From positions 1 through 64,000 of the IMG/VR virus record IMGVR_UViG_3300050343_000147: 64,000 bases of DNA; one strand, written 5' to 3'. The position numbers and the translations under genes were made by a program. Of the stretch, positions 48,583-58,683 are shown in pieces. Below the pieces are notes generated by a model. The model was not told where the DNA came from. It searched no databases and worked only from the letters and a program-made list of their open reading frames with translations. The stretch comes from a virus. Within the stretch, counting starts at the first letter, position 1, and each line of letters opens with the position of its first letter.

Positions 48583-51284
48583 TAATTATTTTCTAATGTT
48601 TCTATTCTAGCTTTTAAGCTATCGTTATCTGCTTTTAATTCTTGTATTGATTGAATCAAATGAGGCACAAGTTTTGAGTAATCAACAGACTGATATTCTT
48701 CTTCACCTTTTTTATTTATTTCATCTTTTTCACCAGCTACAACTTCAGGTATTAACTCTTGTAATTCGTGAGCTAACACACCGTAATTAACATTATACCC
48801 TTCTATATCTTTCCACTTATAATTATAAACATTTATTTTACAAATAGTATCTAAAGCTTTAAAAGGTTTTAAATCTTCTTTTAATCTATAATCAGAAGTT
48901 GTAAGATATTGAACTGAATTAGAATTGTATCCTTTTTGAATAGTTCCACATAAAGTAGTGTTATGATAAAATCTAATAAACTTAGTGGTTATTTGTGAGC
49001 TACTTGATGTAGAAACCATACCTATAAAAGGATTACTGTTTCCAGAACTGTCTCCATTTATTGCTACACCCGGATTATTTAAACCAGAGTTTAATGGTAT
49101 TGTTACTAATGCTTGGTCTAAGTTTCCAGCAGTTACACTACTATTATAATAATTAGGTTGTAATACAATTCTTGGTATAAAAGATTGATTGGATTGTTCT
49201 GTGATTCCTATGAACTTGTCGGTTCCTTTATATAAAACTAAACTTGGGTTACTATCTGCAAATTGATTATTATCACGGTTTAAATATTTAAATTCAAAAT
49301 TAGCACTATTATATGAATTAGTATTTGAAGCAAAAGTTAAAGTTGCATAATCTTGATTTGGAAAAACTGAAGGAGCCGTAAATATTGTTATACCTGCGTC
49401 AGCAGTTCCAGACCCAGAGTTAACACCTGATCCAACCACTAATGTATTACGATTTGAAGGGTGAGAAGATGGTGTTGTATTTTGTATTCCAACATTTCCA
49501 GCGTAATCAACTCTAAATCTTTCTGCTAAACCAGTAGGCGTTCCAGGGCCAACACCTGTAGCATTATTTGTATATACAACAAAAGCACCTGAACCTTCTT
49601 TTTCTTGCGTATTTGCATCCCCATTTTGCCCAACCTCTGCACCTATTCTAACCTGTGGATATTCATTGGCATTGTCATCTTGAAACACAAAATCTATAAA
49701 TGTTTTTTGTTGATTTAAATCTGAACCTACATAATTCCATAACCTTTGTAACGTAGTTCCTGTGGCAGAGCTGGTTGTTCCTGTAGATTTATAAAGATCT
49801 AATAAGTAATCAGGACTAGTTGTTCCGATACCAACGTTACCAGAATTGTTATTATAAATATCATTACCAGTTGTTGTCCAAGGTGATGATCCACCTGCAG
49901 CTTGCCAACTTGGAGCAGCATTTCCATTTGATGTCAACACTTCTCCTGCAGCTCCGTAATTAGCACCACCAATACCTATAGCACCATTTGATGATATACG
50001 CATTTTTTCAGAAGTATTTGTACCACTTGCACCCGTATTTGTAATGAAAACTAAATCACTTTTATAATTAGAACCACTGTTTGTTCTATCTGCGTAAATA
50101 GCTGCATTTACTGAATTTGCATCATTAAAAGAAATACCGTGTGCCCTATCGCTTCCACTCCCGGTTGACCAAGTTCTTCTTAATTTTAATACATCTATAT
50201 CATTAAAAGTGTCATCAGAAACATTAACTTCAAGTTTTGAACCAGGCGTAGCCGTCCCGATTCCTACGTTGCCGCCGTTTGGATTTAATACTAAAAGTGA
50301 AGTAGTCTCCATTGCGCCAGCACCACTAACTTGAATCCAAGCCCCATACGGGCTTGCATTATAAATGCCCATATCCATAACTTGGCTATTACCTGTTGTA
50401 GTAGCAAGCCTAAAACCAACATTAGTAGTGGATGTACCAGAAGTAGCTGGAGCACCTGGAGTATTGTGTACCGTAAGTTTTCCTTTATTATAACTATTTG
50501 AAGTCGTCCCGATCACGACGTCACCAGAACTATCTATACGCATTCTTTCTGTAATTGTTGAACCTGTTAAAAATGTTATATAACCAGTTCCACCTGTGAT
50601 AAGCGTTGCATTGCCCCCTTGTCCTGTGTATTCATTTCCGTATAACTGTAATTGGGCTCCCCTTGAAGGACTTGCTTCTCCACCACCTGCTAAAATCATT
50701 CTTTGATTATCAGCAGCATCAGAAGTATTAGTTCCTATAAAGTTATAAGTTGACCTATTTAATAAGATTTTCCCAGAACTGTCTATAACCATTCTTTGAC
50801 TACCATTTGTCTGAAATCTCATTTCATTGTCAGTGTGATTATATGTAATCATTCCACCATCTGTATTTCCAGCAGTTGAACTTTTTGTATCTGTAAACAC
50901 TAATCTACCATTTCCAGTGCTTGTAGACTTTATTGTTATTCCACCATTACCAGATGTATCTATGACTATATTATTTGCTTGTCCCCAATAGCCTGAAGGG
51001 TCTGTTTCGCTGATGCCGACATTACCTGAAGTGTCTATTGTTAATCTAGCAGAAGCAGCATCACTATCCCAAAAAACCAATGAACCATTTCCACTTGAAT
51101 ACATTACATATTTTTTACCACTAGCAGCTGTAGTATCTAAAGTTATTGAAGCAACATTCGAATTTGTTATAGATATTCCGCTTTCAGTACCTGATATATT
51201 ATTAATAGGCGCTAAATCACCTATTTTAAGAAAATCTCCATCCGTGAATAGGAATTTATTATTTATATTTGATAAATTTGCCAT
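48582..51284 (-). CDS. Tail fibre with MANLSNIN anchor and S74 chaperone
   Basis: The 900-residue protein has anchor MANLSNINNKFLFTDGDFL, GNVGIGT-type shaft repeats, a beta-rich middle (QVRIGAEVGQNGDANTQ) and a C-terminal S74 domain (TSDYRLKEDLKPF, GVLAHELQELIPEV). It abuts both neighbours by 1 bp overlaps. Likely an alternative or heteromeric receptor-binding fibre. Confidence 0.85.
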   Translation of the reverse strand: MANLSNINNKFLFTDGDFLKIGDLAPINNISGTESGISITNSNVASITLDTTAASGKKYVMYSSGNGSLVFWDSDAASARLTIDTSGNVGISETDPSGYWGQANNIVIDTSGNGGITIKSTSTGNGRLVFTDTKSSTAGNTDGGMITYNHTDNEMRFQTNGSQRMVIDSSGKILLNRSTYNFIGTNTSDAADNQRMILAGGGEASPSRGAQLQLYGNEYTGQGGNATLITGGTGYITFLTGSTITERMRIDSSGDVVIGTTSNSYNKGKLTVHNTPGAPATSGTSTTNVGFRLATTTGNSQVMDMGIYNASPYGAWIQVSGAGAMETTSLLVLNPNGGNVGIGTATPGSKLEVNVSDDTFNDIDVLKLRRTWSTGSGSDRAHGISFNDANSVNAAIYADRTNSGSNYKSDLVFITNTGASGTNTSEKMRISSNGAIGIGGANYGAAGEVLTSNGNAAPSWQAAGGSSPWTTTGNDIYNNNSGNVGIGTTSPDYLLDLYKSTGTTSSATGTTLQRLWNYVGSDLNQQKTFIDFVFQDDNANEYPQVRIGAEVGQNGDANTQEKEGSGAFVVYTNNATGVGPGTPTGLAERFRVDYAGNVGIQNTTPSSHPSNRNTLVVGSGVNSGSGTADAGITIFTAPSVFPNQDYATLTFASNTNSYNSANFEFKYLNRDNNQFADSNPSLVLYKGTDKFIGITEQSNQSFIPRIVLQPNYYNSSVTAGNLDQALVTIPLNSGLNNPGVAINGDSSGNSNPFIGMVSTSSSSQITTKFIRFYHNTTLCGTIQKGYNSNSVQYLTTSDYRLKEDLKPFKALDTICKINVYNYKWKDIEGYNVNYGVLAHELQELIPEVVAGEKDEINKKGEEEYQSVDYSKLVPHLIQSIQELKADNDSLKARIETLENN

Positions 51285-53848
51285 TATTTGCTTTTAAGTA
51301 ATTCTATTTCAGCTTTTAGTTCTTGTATTGCTGCAACTAATAGTGGTACTAATTTTGATTGGTCAATTCCTTGATATTCTGGATTACCTTTTTCATCTAC
51401 ACCGTCTTTAATTCCTGTGATTGCTTCCGGAACTATCTCTTGCACTTCGTGGGCTAAGAATCCATCTACTGTTTTATCTGCATCTGCTATAAAGTTAAAT
51501 CGACTTGGTTTTAATTGACTTACTCTGTCTAAAGCTCCAGTTATTTCTACTACATTTTCTTTTAATCTATAATCAGAAGATGTGTTAAATTGTGTATTAG
51601 AACCATCTGTTACAACTGAACCTACAACACCATTTGGATTAGTAAAATACATAGATACTGTTCCAGTTGTAGTTGCTGAACCAATCTTCACTAAACCTTG
51701 ATTAAGACTAATATTATTTGCACCATCACTATAAGATGCACCTGAAATTACAACTTCACCATCTGTGTATGATAGTCTACCCGCTGTTCTTTGCCACATA
51801 TAATCAGACCCAAATATTTCAGGAGCCGTGTTAGCTTGATTTGAATTTGTTGTTTCAACTCTATACAAAACACCATACGAACTTGGATGATCATTGTAAA
51901 TACGAGCCTCGGTTCCACTTACGGTAAGTTCAGGATGATTACTTGTTGTTCCTCTTCTAGAAACTTCTCTAACCACCCAAGCTGTATTATTACTATTAGC
52001 ATATACTATATAGACAGAACTATTATATGTTCCAGTTCCAGTGGTTGTTAAAAAAAACTTATACTGATGTTTAGATGTTAAAGTAGTTCCTTGAAGTTGA
52101 TTTAATGTTGCGACAAGATAATTACTAGGTCCTATACCTGCGGGTACAGTTCCTCCACTTGAATAAAATGTTTTATACCCTAATCCAACTCCGTAATTAC
52201 CAGGTATTGTAAGTTTTTCACTAGGCGAATCCGTCCCAATCCCGACGTTTCCGTTTAAATTTACTCTTAAATGCTCTGTTGTTACATTACCTGTTATTCC
52301 TCCACCAATACCAACTGTAAAAACTGAGTTTGTTGCATAATAACCAGATGGTGTTCCATTCCCATCTGTAGTTACTAATAATATTGGTTTAGTTGGAACA
52401 TATGAAGTACCTCCATCAGTACCAGAATTAGTACACAAAGTACTTTCCATTACCGTTAGTTTACTAGGAGGTCCTTGCGTTCCGATCCCGACGTTGCCGC
52501 TTCCTTTGATAGCCATTCTGATTTGAGGTGAAACAGCTGTTTTTGTTCTAAAATATATACTTCCATTATCATTATTAAATCTATTATCAATATAAGTATC
52601 ACCATAATAATGATCACCTGTAATGTCAGTACCAGTAGCTGTTGTATCAGAATTCCTTAAAAATAAACCAGTGCTTGCAAAATCTGGCGCTGCTATTTCT
52701 AATGCTTTACTACCAGCTCTAGTCCATCCGATAGGAAGATTACCTCCAATTGGTTCTGTTGCTGAAGGTGAATCCGTCCCGATCCCGACGTTGCCGCCAT
52801 CATCAATAGTGACACGAGTACTAGAATGTCTATAGTCTCGTATACCAAAATGTCCTTCTCCGCCTTCACGTAAAGTAAAGCCCCATCTATTGAGAGATGG
52901 ATTTAAGTTTGAAGGAGCAACAAAAGCTATAGGACTAGATGATACTACTTGTATAGCACCATCTGAAATATCATTGATATTATCTGAAGTCGCAACTTCA
53001 AGTTTAGATTGAGGATCATTTGTTCCAATCCCGACGTTTCCGTCTGAAGCAATACGCATTTTTTCTGACTTAACATCACCATGTTCTGTTACAAAAGCCA
53101 TATCAACAGATGCTGGACCTGAATCTAAAAATACAATACGAGCAATCCCTTGTCCTGATGTTCTACTGTCATACATTAATTGACCAAAAGTATTTATAGT
53201 AGCTGTTTGATTAGTAATATGAATTGTTGCTGTACCCGATCTTTGTCCTAAATCATCTGCAGGATTATAAATAACACTATTATTTTTTTCTACATCTAAC
53301 AAAGCTTGAGGTCCATTCGTACCGATCCCGACGTTGCCGTTATTAAAGTAAGAAGTTCCATTACCTCTAACAGAAAACAGTTCAGTTCCATCTTCCTTTC
53401 TTATAAGCAATGGTGCGTGACCTGAAGTACGACCTGCGGTAACTACAACACCACTGCTATCACCAGTATTTTCAAACCAACCTGCCCACCCTGCTGTAGA
53501 ACGTATGCTTCTAATTCCATCACCAGAAACATCTAGTTTAAAACTTGGCGAATCCGTTCCAATTCCTACGTTTCCTCCATCTTTAACTGTCAAACCAACA
53601 CCACTGTCATCAAATAAATTTATATTTTTATTATTTGAAGCCTGTATTGTAAATTGATTACCACCACCACCAACGTCTCCGTATTTAATATTATCTCTAT
53701 AAACTTGATAAGAAGTAAAACTTGCGCCATTATCAATTCTAATTGAACCACCTACTTCCAGTTTTTCATTTGGACCTGTGCTATTAATACCCACATTACC
53801 TCCAGTTGTTACTAGGAACTTATTATTTATATTAGATAAATTAGCCAT
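51284..53848 (-). CDS. Tail fibre with MANLSNIN anchor and S74 chaperone
   Basis: The 854-residue anchor MANLSNINNKFLVTTGGNVG is nearly identical to that of the previous fibre through NINNKFL. The shaft has at least seven GNVGIGT(D/N/Q)(S/D/G)P units coded by unusually GC-rich, near-identical DNA. The C-terminal S74 domain has SSDYRLKENV and GFLAHEVQEIVPEA. Shares domain plan with the two fibres downstream, indicating gene duplication. Confidence 0.85.
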   Translation of the reverse strand: MANLSNINNKFLVTTGGNVGINSTGPNEKLEVGGSIRIDNGASFTSYQVYRDNIKYGDVGGGGNQFTIQASNNKNINLFDDSGVGLTVKDGGNVGIGTDSPSFKLDVSGDGIRSIRSTAGWAGWFENTGDSSGVVVTAGRTSGHAPLLIRKEDGTELFSVRGNGTSYFNNGNVGIGTNGPQALLDVEKNNSVIYNPADDLGQRSGTATIHITNQTATINTFGQLMYDSRTSGQGIARIVFLDSGPASVDMAFVTEHGDVKSEKMRIASDGNVGIGTNDPQSKLEVATSDNINDISDGAIQVVSSSPIAFVAPSNLNPSLNRWGFTLREGGEGHFGIRDYRHSSTRVTIDDGGNVGIGTDSPSATEPIGGNLPIGWTRAGSKALEIAAPDFASTGLFLRNSDTTATGTDITGDHYYGDTYIDNRFNNDNGSIYFRTKTAVSPQIRMAIKGSGNVGIGTQGPPSKLTVMESTLCTNSGTDGGTSYVPTKPILLVTTDGNGTPSGYYATNSVFTVGIGGGITGNVTTEHLRVNLNGNVGIGTDSPSEKLTIPGNYGVGLGYKTFYSSGGTVPAGIGPSNYLVATLNQLQGTTLTSKHQYKFFLTTTGTGTYNSSVYIVYANSNNTAWVVREVSRRGTTSNHPELTVSGTEARIYNDHPSSYGVLYRVETTNSNQANTAPEIFGSDYMWQRTAGRLSYTDGEVVISGASYSDGANNISLNQGLVKIGSATTTGTVSMYFTNPNGVVGSVVTDGSNTQFNTSSDYRLKENVVEITGALDRVSQLKPSRFNFIADADKTVDGFLAHEVQEIVPEAITGIKDGVDEKGNPEYQGIDQSKLVPLLVAAIQELKAEIELLKSK

Positions 53849-53856
53849 ATATTATT

Positions 53857-56800
53857 TTATGATGTGTATCTAGTTACAGCAGTTGCTCCTTGACCTACTT
53901 GAATTGTGTAGTGTATATCTTGAGTTGTAGTTGCGGCAATTTCACACTTAACAGTATCACCACCTACACCTTGACCATCGTCAGTAAAAGTAACTACATA
54001 GTCACCATTTGTAGCGGCGCCACTATCTATTATTTTGTTATAATTTGGAGCTGTATTCAACCTGTGTGCTACAGTGTATTTTTTACAAGAATATCCAGAA
54101 GTTGCAGATGTTAAGTAAACATCAAAAATTAAAGCTCCAGTTGTTGTTCTTGTTAATCTAAATAATGTTGCAGCTGCAGCTCCACCAGTAAAACTTTTAC
54201 TTCCGTTAAATATACCAGATTTTCCACCACCATGTATTATATCACCATCAACAGTTAAGTTACCGTCGATTTCTACATCACCTGAAAAAGTTGCATTTTG
54301 TGATGAATCTAATGTAAGTGCTAATGTATCTGCTTGACCTGCACCTCCACCAGTTCTAAAATGTAAATTTCCACTTCCTGCAGTTGCACCATATGCTCTT
54401 ATTCTTAAACTATCTCCTGACCTATCTAATACACCTGCACTTGTTTTTGAAGTTGTTAAAGCACCCTTCCAAACTATTGCTCCATTTACTTCAAGTTTTT
54501 CGGTTAAAGAAGTTTCATTAATTCCTACATTACCAGAATTGTCTATTGTTAATCTTTTTGAACCACCTGTATAAAACTCTAAATTTTGACCATAAGGAGC
54601 AGTCGAAGCATCTTCCCCAGAATTTTTAATATAAGGAGCAGCACCTGCTGAATTTTGAAATCTTAATTGAGCACCAACTGTTTGTAGTTGAACATTTCCT
54701 GAACTATCTATTGTTAATTTTGTATTAGCGTTTGTCTTAAAAGTCATTTCTTTACCGACATTATCATATAAAATACCACCATTATCAAAGTCTGCTTGAT
54801 TACCAAAATCTAATATAGAAGTGCCTTCACTTGTGAATGAAGCCCTTGTATTTCCTGAAGCAGTTGATAATTTTAATACACTTCCTGTTGCCCCTTTCGG
54901 TGTACCACTACCTGCAATTAATACAGGTGCTGTTACATTTCCTGAAACAGTAAGTTCTGTACCTCCTGCATTTTGAGAAACCATTGAATCACCAAGACTA
55001 GTTGTTGTGCTCCAAACTGGTAAAGTATATTGTGTACCTGTACCTGGTTGAGCAGATCCTGTTATAGTTATTGTTCCAGCACTTTCAGCCACTGTTATAC
55101 CACTAGCACCTGTAAATGTTGCTGTATCAGTTGTACTTATGTTAGTTGTATTCGTTCCATCAGATAAAGTCCAGTATTGGTAATTATCTAAAGTTGGAAA
55201 TGCAACTAAATTTAATTCACCGTTTATATAATCTGTAGAAGCTCCAGCGCCTGCAATGTTAATATCACCACTACTTGTTATTGGTGAGTTTGTTATAGTA
55301 AGTGCGTCACCAGTTTCTGTTAAACCTACACTTGTAACTGTACCTGTTGTTGGTGTTGTCCATGTGTTAACTGAAGCAGAACCTCCACCTGATGTTAGTA
55401 CTTGTCCAGCTGTACCGTAAGTTGCAGCACCTAAACTAATCCCTTCGTTTATTCTTAATGTTTCTTCAAAAACAGCAGGACCTTTTACAGTTGTACTGTC
55501 TGTATCAGCATCACCAAGCGTTGTATTACCTTCAACTACAAAGTTACCAGAGTTACCAACAGTAACCGTAGTACCATCATCTGCTATAAGACCAGTTGCT
55601 AAAGTATTAGATCCAGTCCATTTAGCTATTTTATTTGCAGTACCACTTCCAAGTATAGCAGAAGTGTTATCTATTTTTTGCCAAGTATCAGTTGCCCCGA
55701 CTTCTACGAATATAGCCCAATCACCAACTTGCCAATCAGTTATACCATCTAAGTTTGTAGCACCTGCAACACTTACAATATAAAATTCACCAGTTACACC
55801 TGTGCCACTAGCAAGTGTTGGCGTATTAGTGCTAGCGTTCCACGTTCCTTTGTATACAAGACCTTGTGGTATACCTGTTATTTGACCTTGTAATTTTGCC
55901 ATTGCAGCAAGTATCGTGTCAGATGCAGCGATTGCAGCAGAAGTTGGAGTTGGTAAGTTTGTAAGAACTTTACCGGTTACAGTGGTATCGGCTATTGTAG
56001 TTGGTATTGTAACAGCGCCACCTGATGTATAAGTGTGAGGACCACCTGTTGATACGGCATCACCTGAAATTGCAATAGCTCCAGACGATGCTAAAGCTGT
56101 TGCTGTACTTGCATTACCAGTTAAAGCACCTACAAAATCTGTAGATGTAATACTTGTGTAACCTGTGTATGCACCAGCTGACCCAGTAAATGTACCGTCA
56201 GTTAATACGCCACCAACCTCTAGTTCACCAGCTATAGCTACTTTACCAGTTGCACCGCCTGCAAAAGTAAATCCTGCAGCACCTGTTAGTGTATCAGTGT
56301 CTGACCAGTATGTAACTTGATTAGCTGCACCAGATCCGTCTGGCACACCTGTTGTAGCTATTGTTAAATCAAAGTTAGCTGCATCCCAAGTTGTAGTTAT
56401 ATTAGTACCATCAGTTACCGTGACAGCAGTGCCACTAGGTATAGCTGTACCTTCTAAGCTCCAATTGTATAATGGAACTTCTGTAACCCAGTTAGTACCA
56501 GAACCTGTAGACGATAGTATTTGACCTGCAGTACCTATATCACCGCTTGAATCAGAGTATGATCCTGTATTTATTAAACTAGCAAACGTACCTGATGTTG
56601 TAGCTTCAAAAGCTCCAGTTACTTTAGCACCACCTACTAGTGTTTCTATTTTTTTAGAGCCTTCAAAGTTTAAATCAACCCCGGCTTTACCGTTTAAAAT
56701 TAATTTTTTAGCAGTTGCTGTAGCTGATATATCTATATCACCTGAACTGTTGGATATTGTAGTTTTACCTTCAGTATTTACAATTTTTAAATCAGTACCA

Positions 56801-57429
56801 TCATGTTCTATTATAGCATCTGATCCAGTACCAAGAATAACTTTTGATGTATCCGTGAAAGTAATGTCATCACCTGCTGAAACCACTATATCAGATCCAC
56901 TAGTTGTATTACCATTAGCTAATACTTCTTGTAACGTGTCGTATAACCCAACTTTAGTGTCAACATAAGTTTTTATTGCTAATGTACTTACTACATTGTC
57001 ATTTGCTGCTCCTGTTAAATTAGAATTGTTTATTAAGTTAGTACCAGATATTGGGCCATCAATAACTAAAGCAGTTAAACTACCTAAACTTGTAATATTA
57101 GGTTGAACTGGAGTAGCTATTGTACCTGTGAACGCCGTTGAGTTAACATTTGTAAAACCTGTTGCTGTAGTACCAGTGATACTAACACCTCCTGTTGTTA
57201 CAAAGTTTCCACCTCTAAAAGCATTGTTAGTTAAGTTTATATCTCTACCAGTTGCTACATTACCAAGATCTAATACTGTTTGTAAATCTCCAGTTGCTAT
57301 AGTTACAAGATCTATTACACTTTGTATAGTAAAATTCTTAGTGGCTTTATTGCTACTGCTTACATCTGTACCTAATATAAGGTCGGTTCTTTCTGGATTA
57401 ACCGTGGGATATGAATATATTATTGCCAT
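53857..57429 (-). CDS. Large tail fibre without S74, MAIIYSYP anchor
   Basis: The 1190-residue anchor MAIIYSYPTVNPERTDLILG is shared with the 1924-residue fibre. A GLVYKGTWNASTNTPTLASG module appears near residue 525, and GNVGIN/IGT-type repeats occur near 965-985. The C-terminus (YTVAHRLNTAPNYNKIID, TIQVGQGATAVTRYTS) is a beta domain without S74 chaperone, so it must fold differently from the four chaperone-bearing fibres or be the trunk to which they attach. Confidence 0.8.
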   Translation of the reverse strand: MAIIYSYPTVNPERTDLILGTDVSSSNKATKNFTIQSVIDLVTIATGDLQTVLDLGNVATGRDINLTNNAFRGGNFVTTGGVSITGTTATGFTNVNSTAFTGTIATPVQPNITSLGSLTALVIDGPISGTNLINNSNLTGAANDNVVSTLAIKTYVDTKVGLYDTLQEVLANGNTTSGSDIVVSAGDDITFTDTSKVILGTGSDAIIEHDGTDLKIVNTEGKTTISNSSGDIDISATATAKKLILNGKAGVDLNFEGSKKIETLVGGAKVTGAFEATTSGTFASLINTGSYSDSSGDIGTAGQILSSTGSGTNWVTEVPLYNWSLEGTAIPSGTAVTVTDGTNITTTWDAANFDLTIATTGVPDGSGAANQVTYWSDTDTLTGAAGFTFAGGATGKVAIAGELEVGGVLTDGTFTGSAGAYTGYTSITSTDFVGALTGNASTATALASSGAIAISGDAVSTGGPHTYTSGGAVTIPTTIADTTVTGKVLTNLPTPTSAAIAASDTILAAMAKLQGQITGIPQGLVYKGTWNASTNTPTLASGTGVTGEFYIVSVAGATNLDGITDWQVGDWAIFVEVGATDTWQKIDNTSAILGSGTANKIAKWTGSNTLATGLIADDGTTVTVGNSGNFVVEGNTTLGDADTDSTTVKGPAVFEETLRINEGISLGAATYGTAGQVLTSGGGSASVNTWTTPTTGTVTSVGLTETGDALTITNSPITSSGDINIAGAGASTDYINGELNLVAFPTLDNYQYWTLSDGTNTTNISTTDTATFTGASGITVAESAGTITITGSAQPGTGTQYTLPVWSTTTSLGDSMVSQNAGGTELTVSGNVTAPVLIAGSGTPKGATGSVLKLSTASGNTRASFTSEGTSILDFGNQADFDNGGILYDNVGKEMTFKTNANTKLTIDSSGNVQLQTVGAQLRFQNSAGAAPYIKNSGEDASTAPYGQNLEFYTGGSKRLTIDNSGNVGINETSLTEKLEVNGAIVWKGALTTSKTSAGVLDRSGDSLRIRAYGATAGSGNLHFRTGGGAGQADTLALTLDSSQNATFSGDVEIDGNLTVDGDIIHGGGKSGIFNGSKSFTGGAAAATLFRLTRTTTGALIFDVYLTSATSGYSCKKYTVAHRLNTAPNYNKIIDSGAATNGDYVVTFTDDGQGVGGDTVKCEIAATTTQDIHYTIQVGQGATAVTRYTS

Positions 57430-57430
57430 G

Positions 57431-58048
57431 TTATATTAGTTTATAAATTTTTAAAGATGCACTTGGCACTTGTGTAGCCCAGTTATTAGTTATAAGCTGA
57501 TATTCTAAAGTTGGTTGTGCACCTTGAGAATCCCATAAGCCTCTGAATAAATAATATGTACCTGCTACAGTTATATTAACGATGTTAGTGATAGATATTC
57601 TTTTTCTGTCTGAACTAGCATTTGCATACCATCGTTCTGCGACAGTTGGTCCTACTTGAGACAAACCATCTTGTTCTGTTTTAAATACCGGGAATAATTG
57701 ACCACCTGCTGTACCTGAAACCAGATACTCTTGTTCTATATAGTATGAACCCTTACTATTAAAGGTTATTTTTCCTGTAGCTGCTGTATAAGATACGTGT
57801 GTACCTGTAATATCATCTGCACCAAATATAATAACATCACCCGCTTGTGTTAAAGGGATAGATGCTGTAGTTTCTGTTTGTAATTGCTGAAAGAAGTTTT
57901 GATCAACTAACGATTTAATGCTTGAAAATGTGTATTGTACTGTGGGGTTTCCTAATACAGGAGCACCTACACTATCCACAGTATTGGATCCTAATACCTT
58001 GTCCGCTAGTTGCGGATCTAATATAGGATATGAAGAGATTTGAGCCAT
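57431..58048 (-). CDS. Short fibre/jelly-roll protein with MAxISSYP anchor
   Basis: The 205-residue protein has N-terminus MAQISSYPILDPQLADKVLG, the third member of the SYP-anchor family. After about 60 residues comes a jelly-roll-like domain (SYYIEQEYLVSGTAGGQLFP, YYLFRGLWDSQG, SASLKIYKLI), reminiscent of C1q/TNF-type or BclA-type trimeric tips. First gene of the leftward late region; its start faces the divergent control region. Confidence 0.7.
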   Translation of the reverse strand: MAQISSYPILDPQLADKVLGSNTVDSVGAPVLGNPTVQYTFSSIKSLVDQNFFQQLQTETTASIPLTQAGDVIIFGADDITGTHVSYTAATGKITFNSKGSYYIEQEYLVSGTAGGQLFPVFKTEQDGLSQVGPTVAERWYANASSDRKRISITNIVNITVAGTYYLFRGLWDSQGAQPTLEYQLITNNWATQVPSASLKIYKLI

Positions 58049-58314
58049 AGTTTTTTTTATTTATATTCTGTCTACGCTGTAAACATGTGAATTTATGTGA
58101 TTTCTCTAACGGACTTTTGGTAAAGCGCGCTATGATAGATAATATCACAGGTTTTTAACAAGGTTTACTAGTAGTATATAGAGAGTATTTGAATAGTGTG
58201 ACAATAGCCTGTTACTATACTACCTTAATAGCCTTATGTCACTGTTTTCATTCTGAAAAAGTGTTGGTTATATAGAATTATGGTGTTACCCCTATCCCTC
58301 TGGTTATCAACGTG

Positions 58315-58372
58315 TTACACAAAACGGTTTTCAAATGACGGCCCGGCCCCACTTTTTTTCACAATTGTGTAA
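58315..58372. repeat. 8-bp inverted repeat flanking a GC-rich core
   Basis: TTACACAA at 58315-58322 and TTGTGTAA at 58365-58372 are exact reverse complements around a 42-bp loop. The loop contains GGCCCGGCCCC followed by T7. The right arm is itself part of the palindrome CACAATTGTG (58360-58369). It could be an operator, origin element or stem-loop. Confidence 0.55.
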
Positions 58373-58443
58373 ATGTTTTACCTTTTTTGTTCAATATCGT
58401 GTACATGTTTACATATTCACTACAACTACTAACTATTTACTAT

Positions 58444-58482
58444 TACAAACTAAATACGAGTCTACTTGGATAATATAGATGT
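58444..58482 (+). promoter_or_regulatory. Bipartite element copy 1
   Basis: ACAAACTAAATACGA, spacer gtctactt, GGATAAT, then ATAG and ATG immediately followed by TAA. It lies in the intergenic control region, not at the end of any gene, so the element exists independently of coding sequence. The next gene starts 76 bp later. Confidence 0.75.
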
Positions 58483-58557
58483 AAGTAATTAATTAATACT
58501 AGTTACTTCACAAGAATGAGTGTGGGAGTAAGATAATTAACACTATAAAAATATACT

Positions 58558-58683
58558 ATGAATAAATTAATACAAGAATTAAAAATAAAGTTTCCATACA
58601 ATGAAACAATGTGTAAAGATAAGTACAATGAGACTATACTAGATTATCTATATGAAGAAATTGTAGTAGAACTTACAAACTAA
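58558..58683 (+). CDS. Small acidic hypothetical protein
   Basis: A 41-residue protein, MNKLIQELKIKFPYNETMCK then NETILDYLYEEIVVELTN. Its ATG has the A/T leader AAAATATACT and its stop TAA is supplied by the second copy of the bipartite element (ACAAACTAA). First early gene. No family. Confidence 0.5.
   Translation: MNKLIQELKIKFPYNETMCKDKYNETILDYLYEEIVVELTN

Larger units (their letters stand above)
58049..58557. other. Divergent intergenic control region, no gene seen
   Basis: About 510 bp between the leftward late genes and the rightward early genes. I see no convincing coding frame. It holds an inverted repeat (58315-58372), the palindrome CACAATTGTG, a GC block (GGCCCGGCCCC) unlike the surrounding AT-rich DNA, a weak DnaA-box-like TTATCAACG at about 58304, and the first copy of the bipartite element. 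Likely functions are promoters for both directions and possibly a replication origin; unproven. Confidence 0.5.

Noticed and set aside
46660-53575. Repeat array of GNVGIGT-coding DNA as CRISPR or IS ends
   Set aside because: All copies are in frame within fibre genes and encode shaft repeats; intervals vary.
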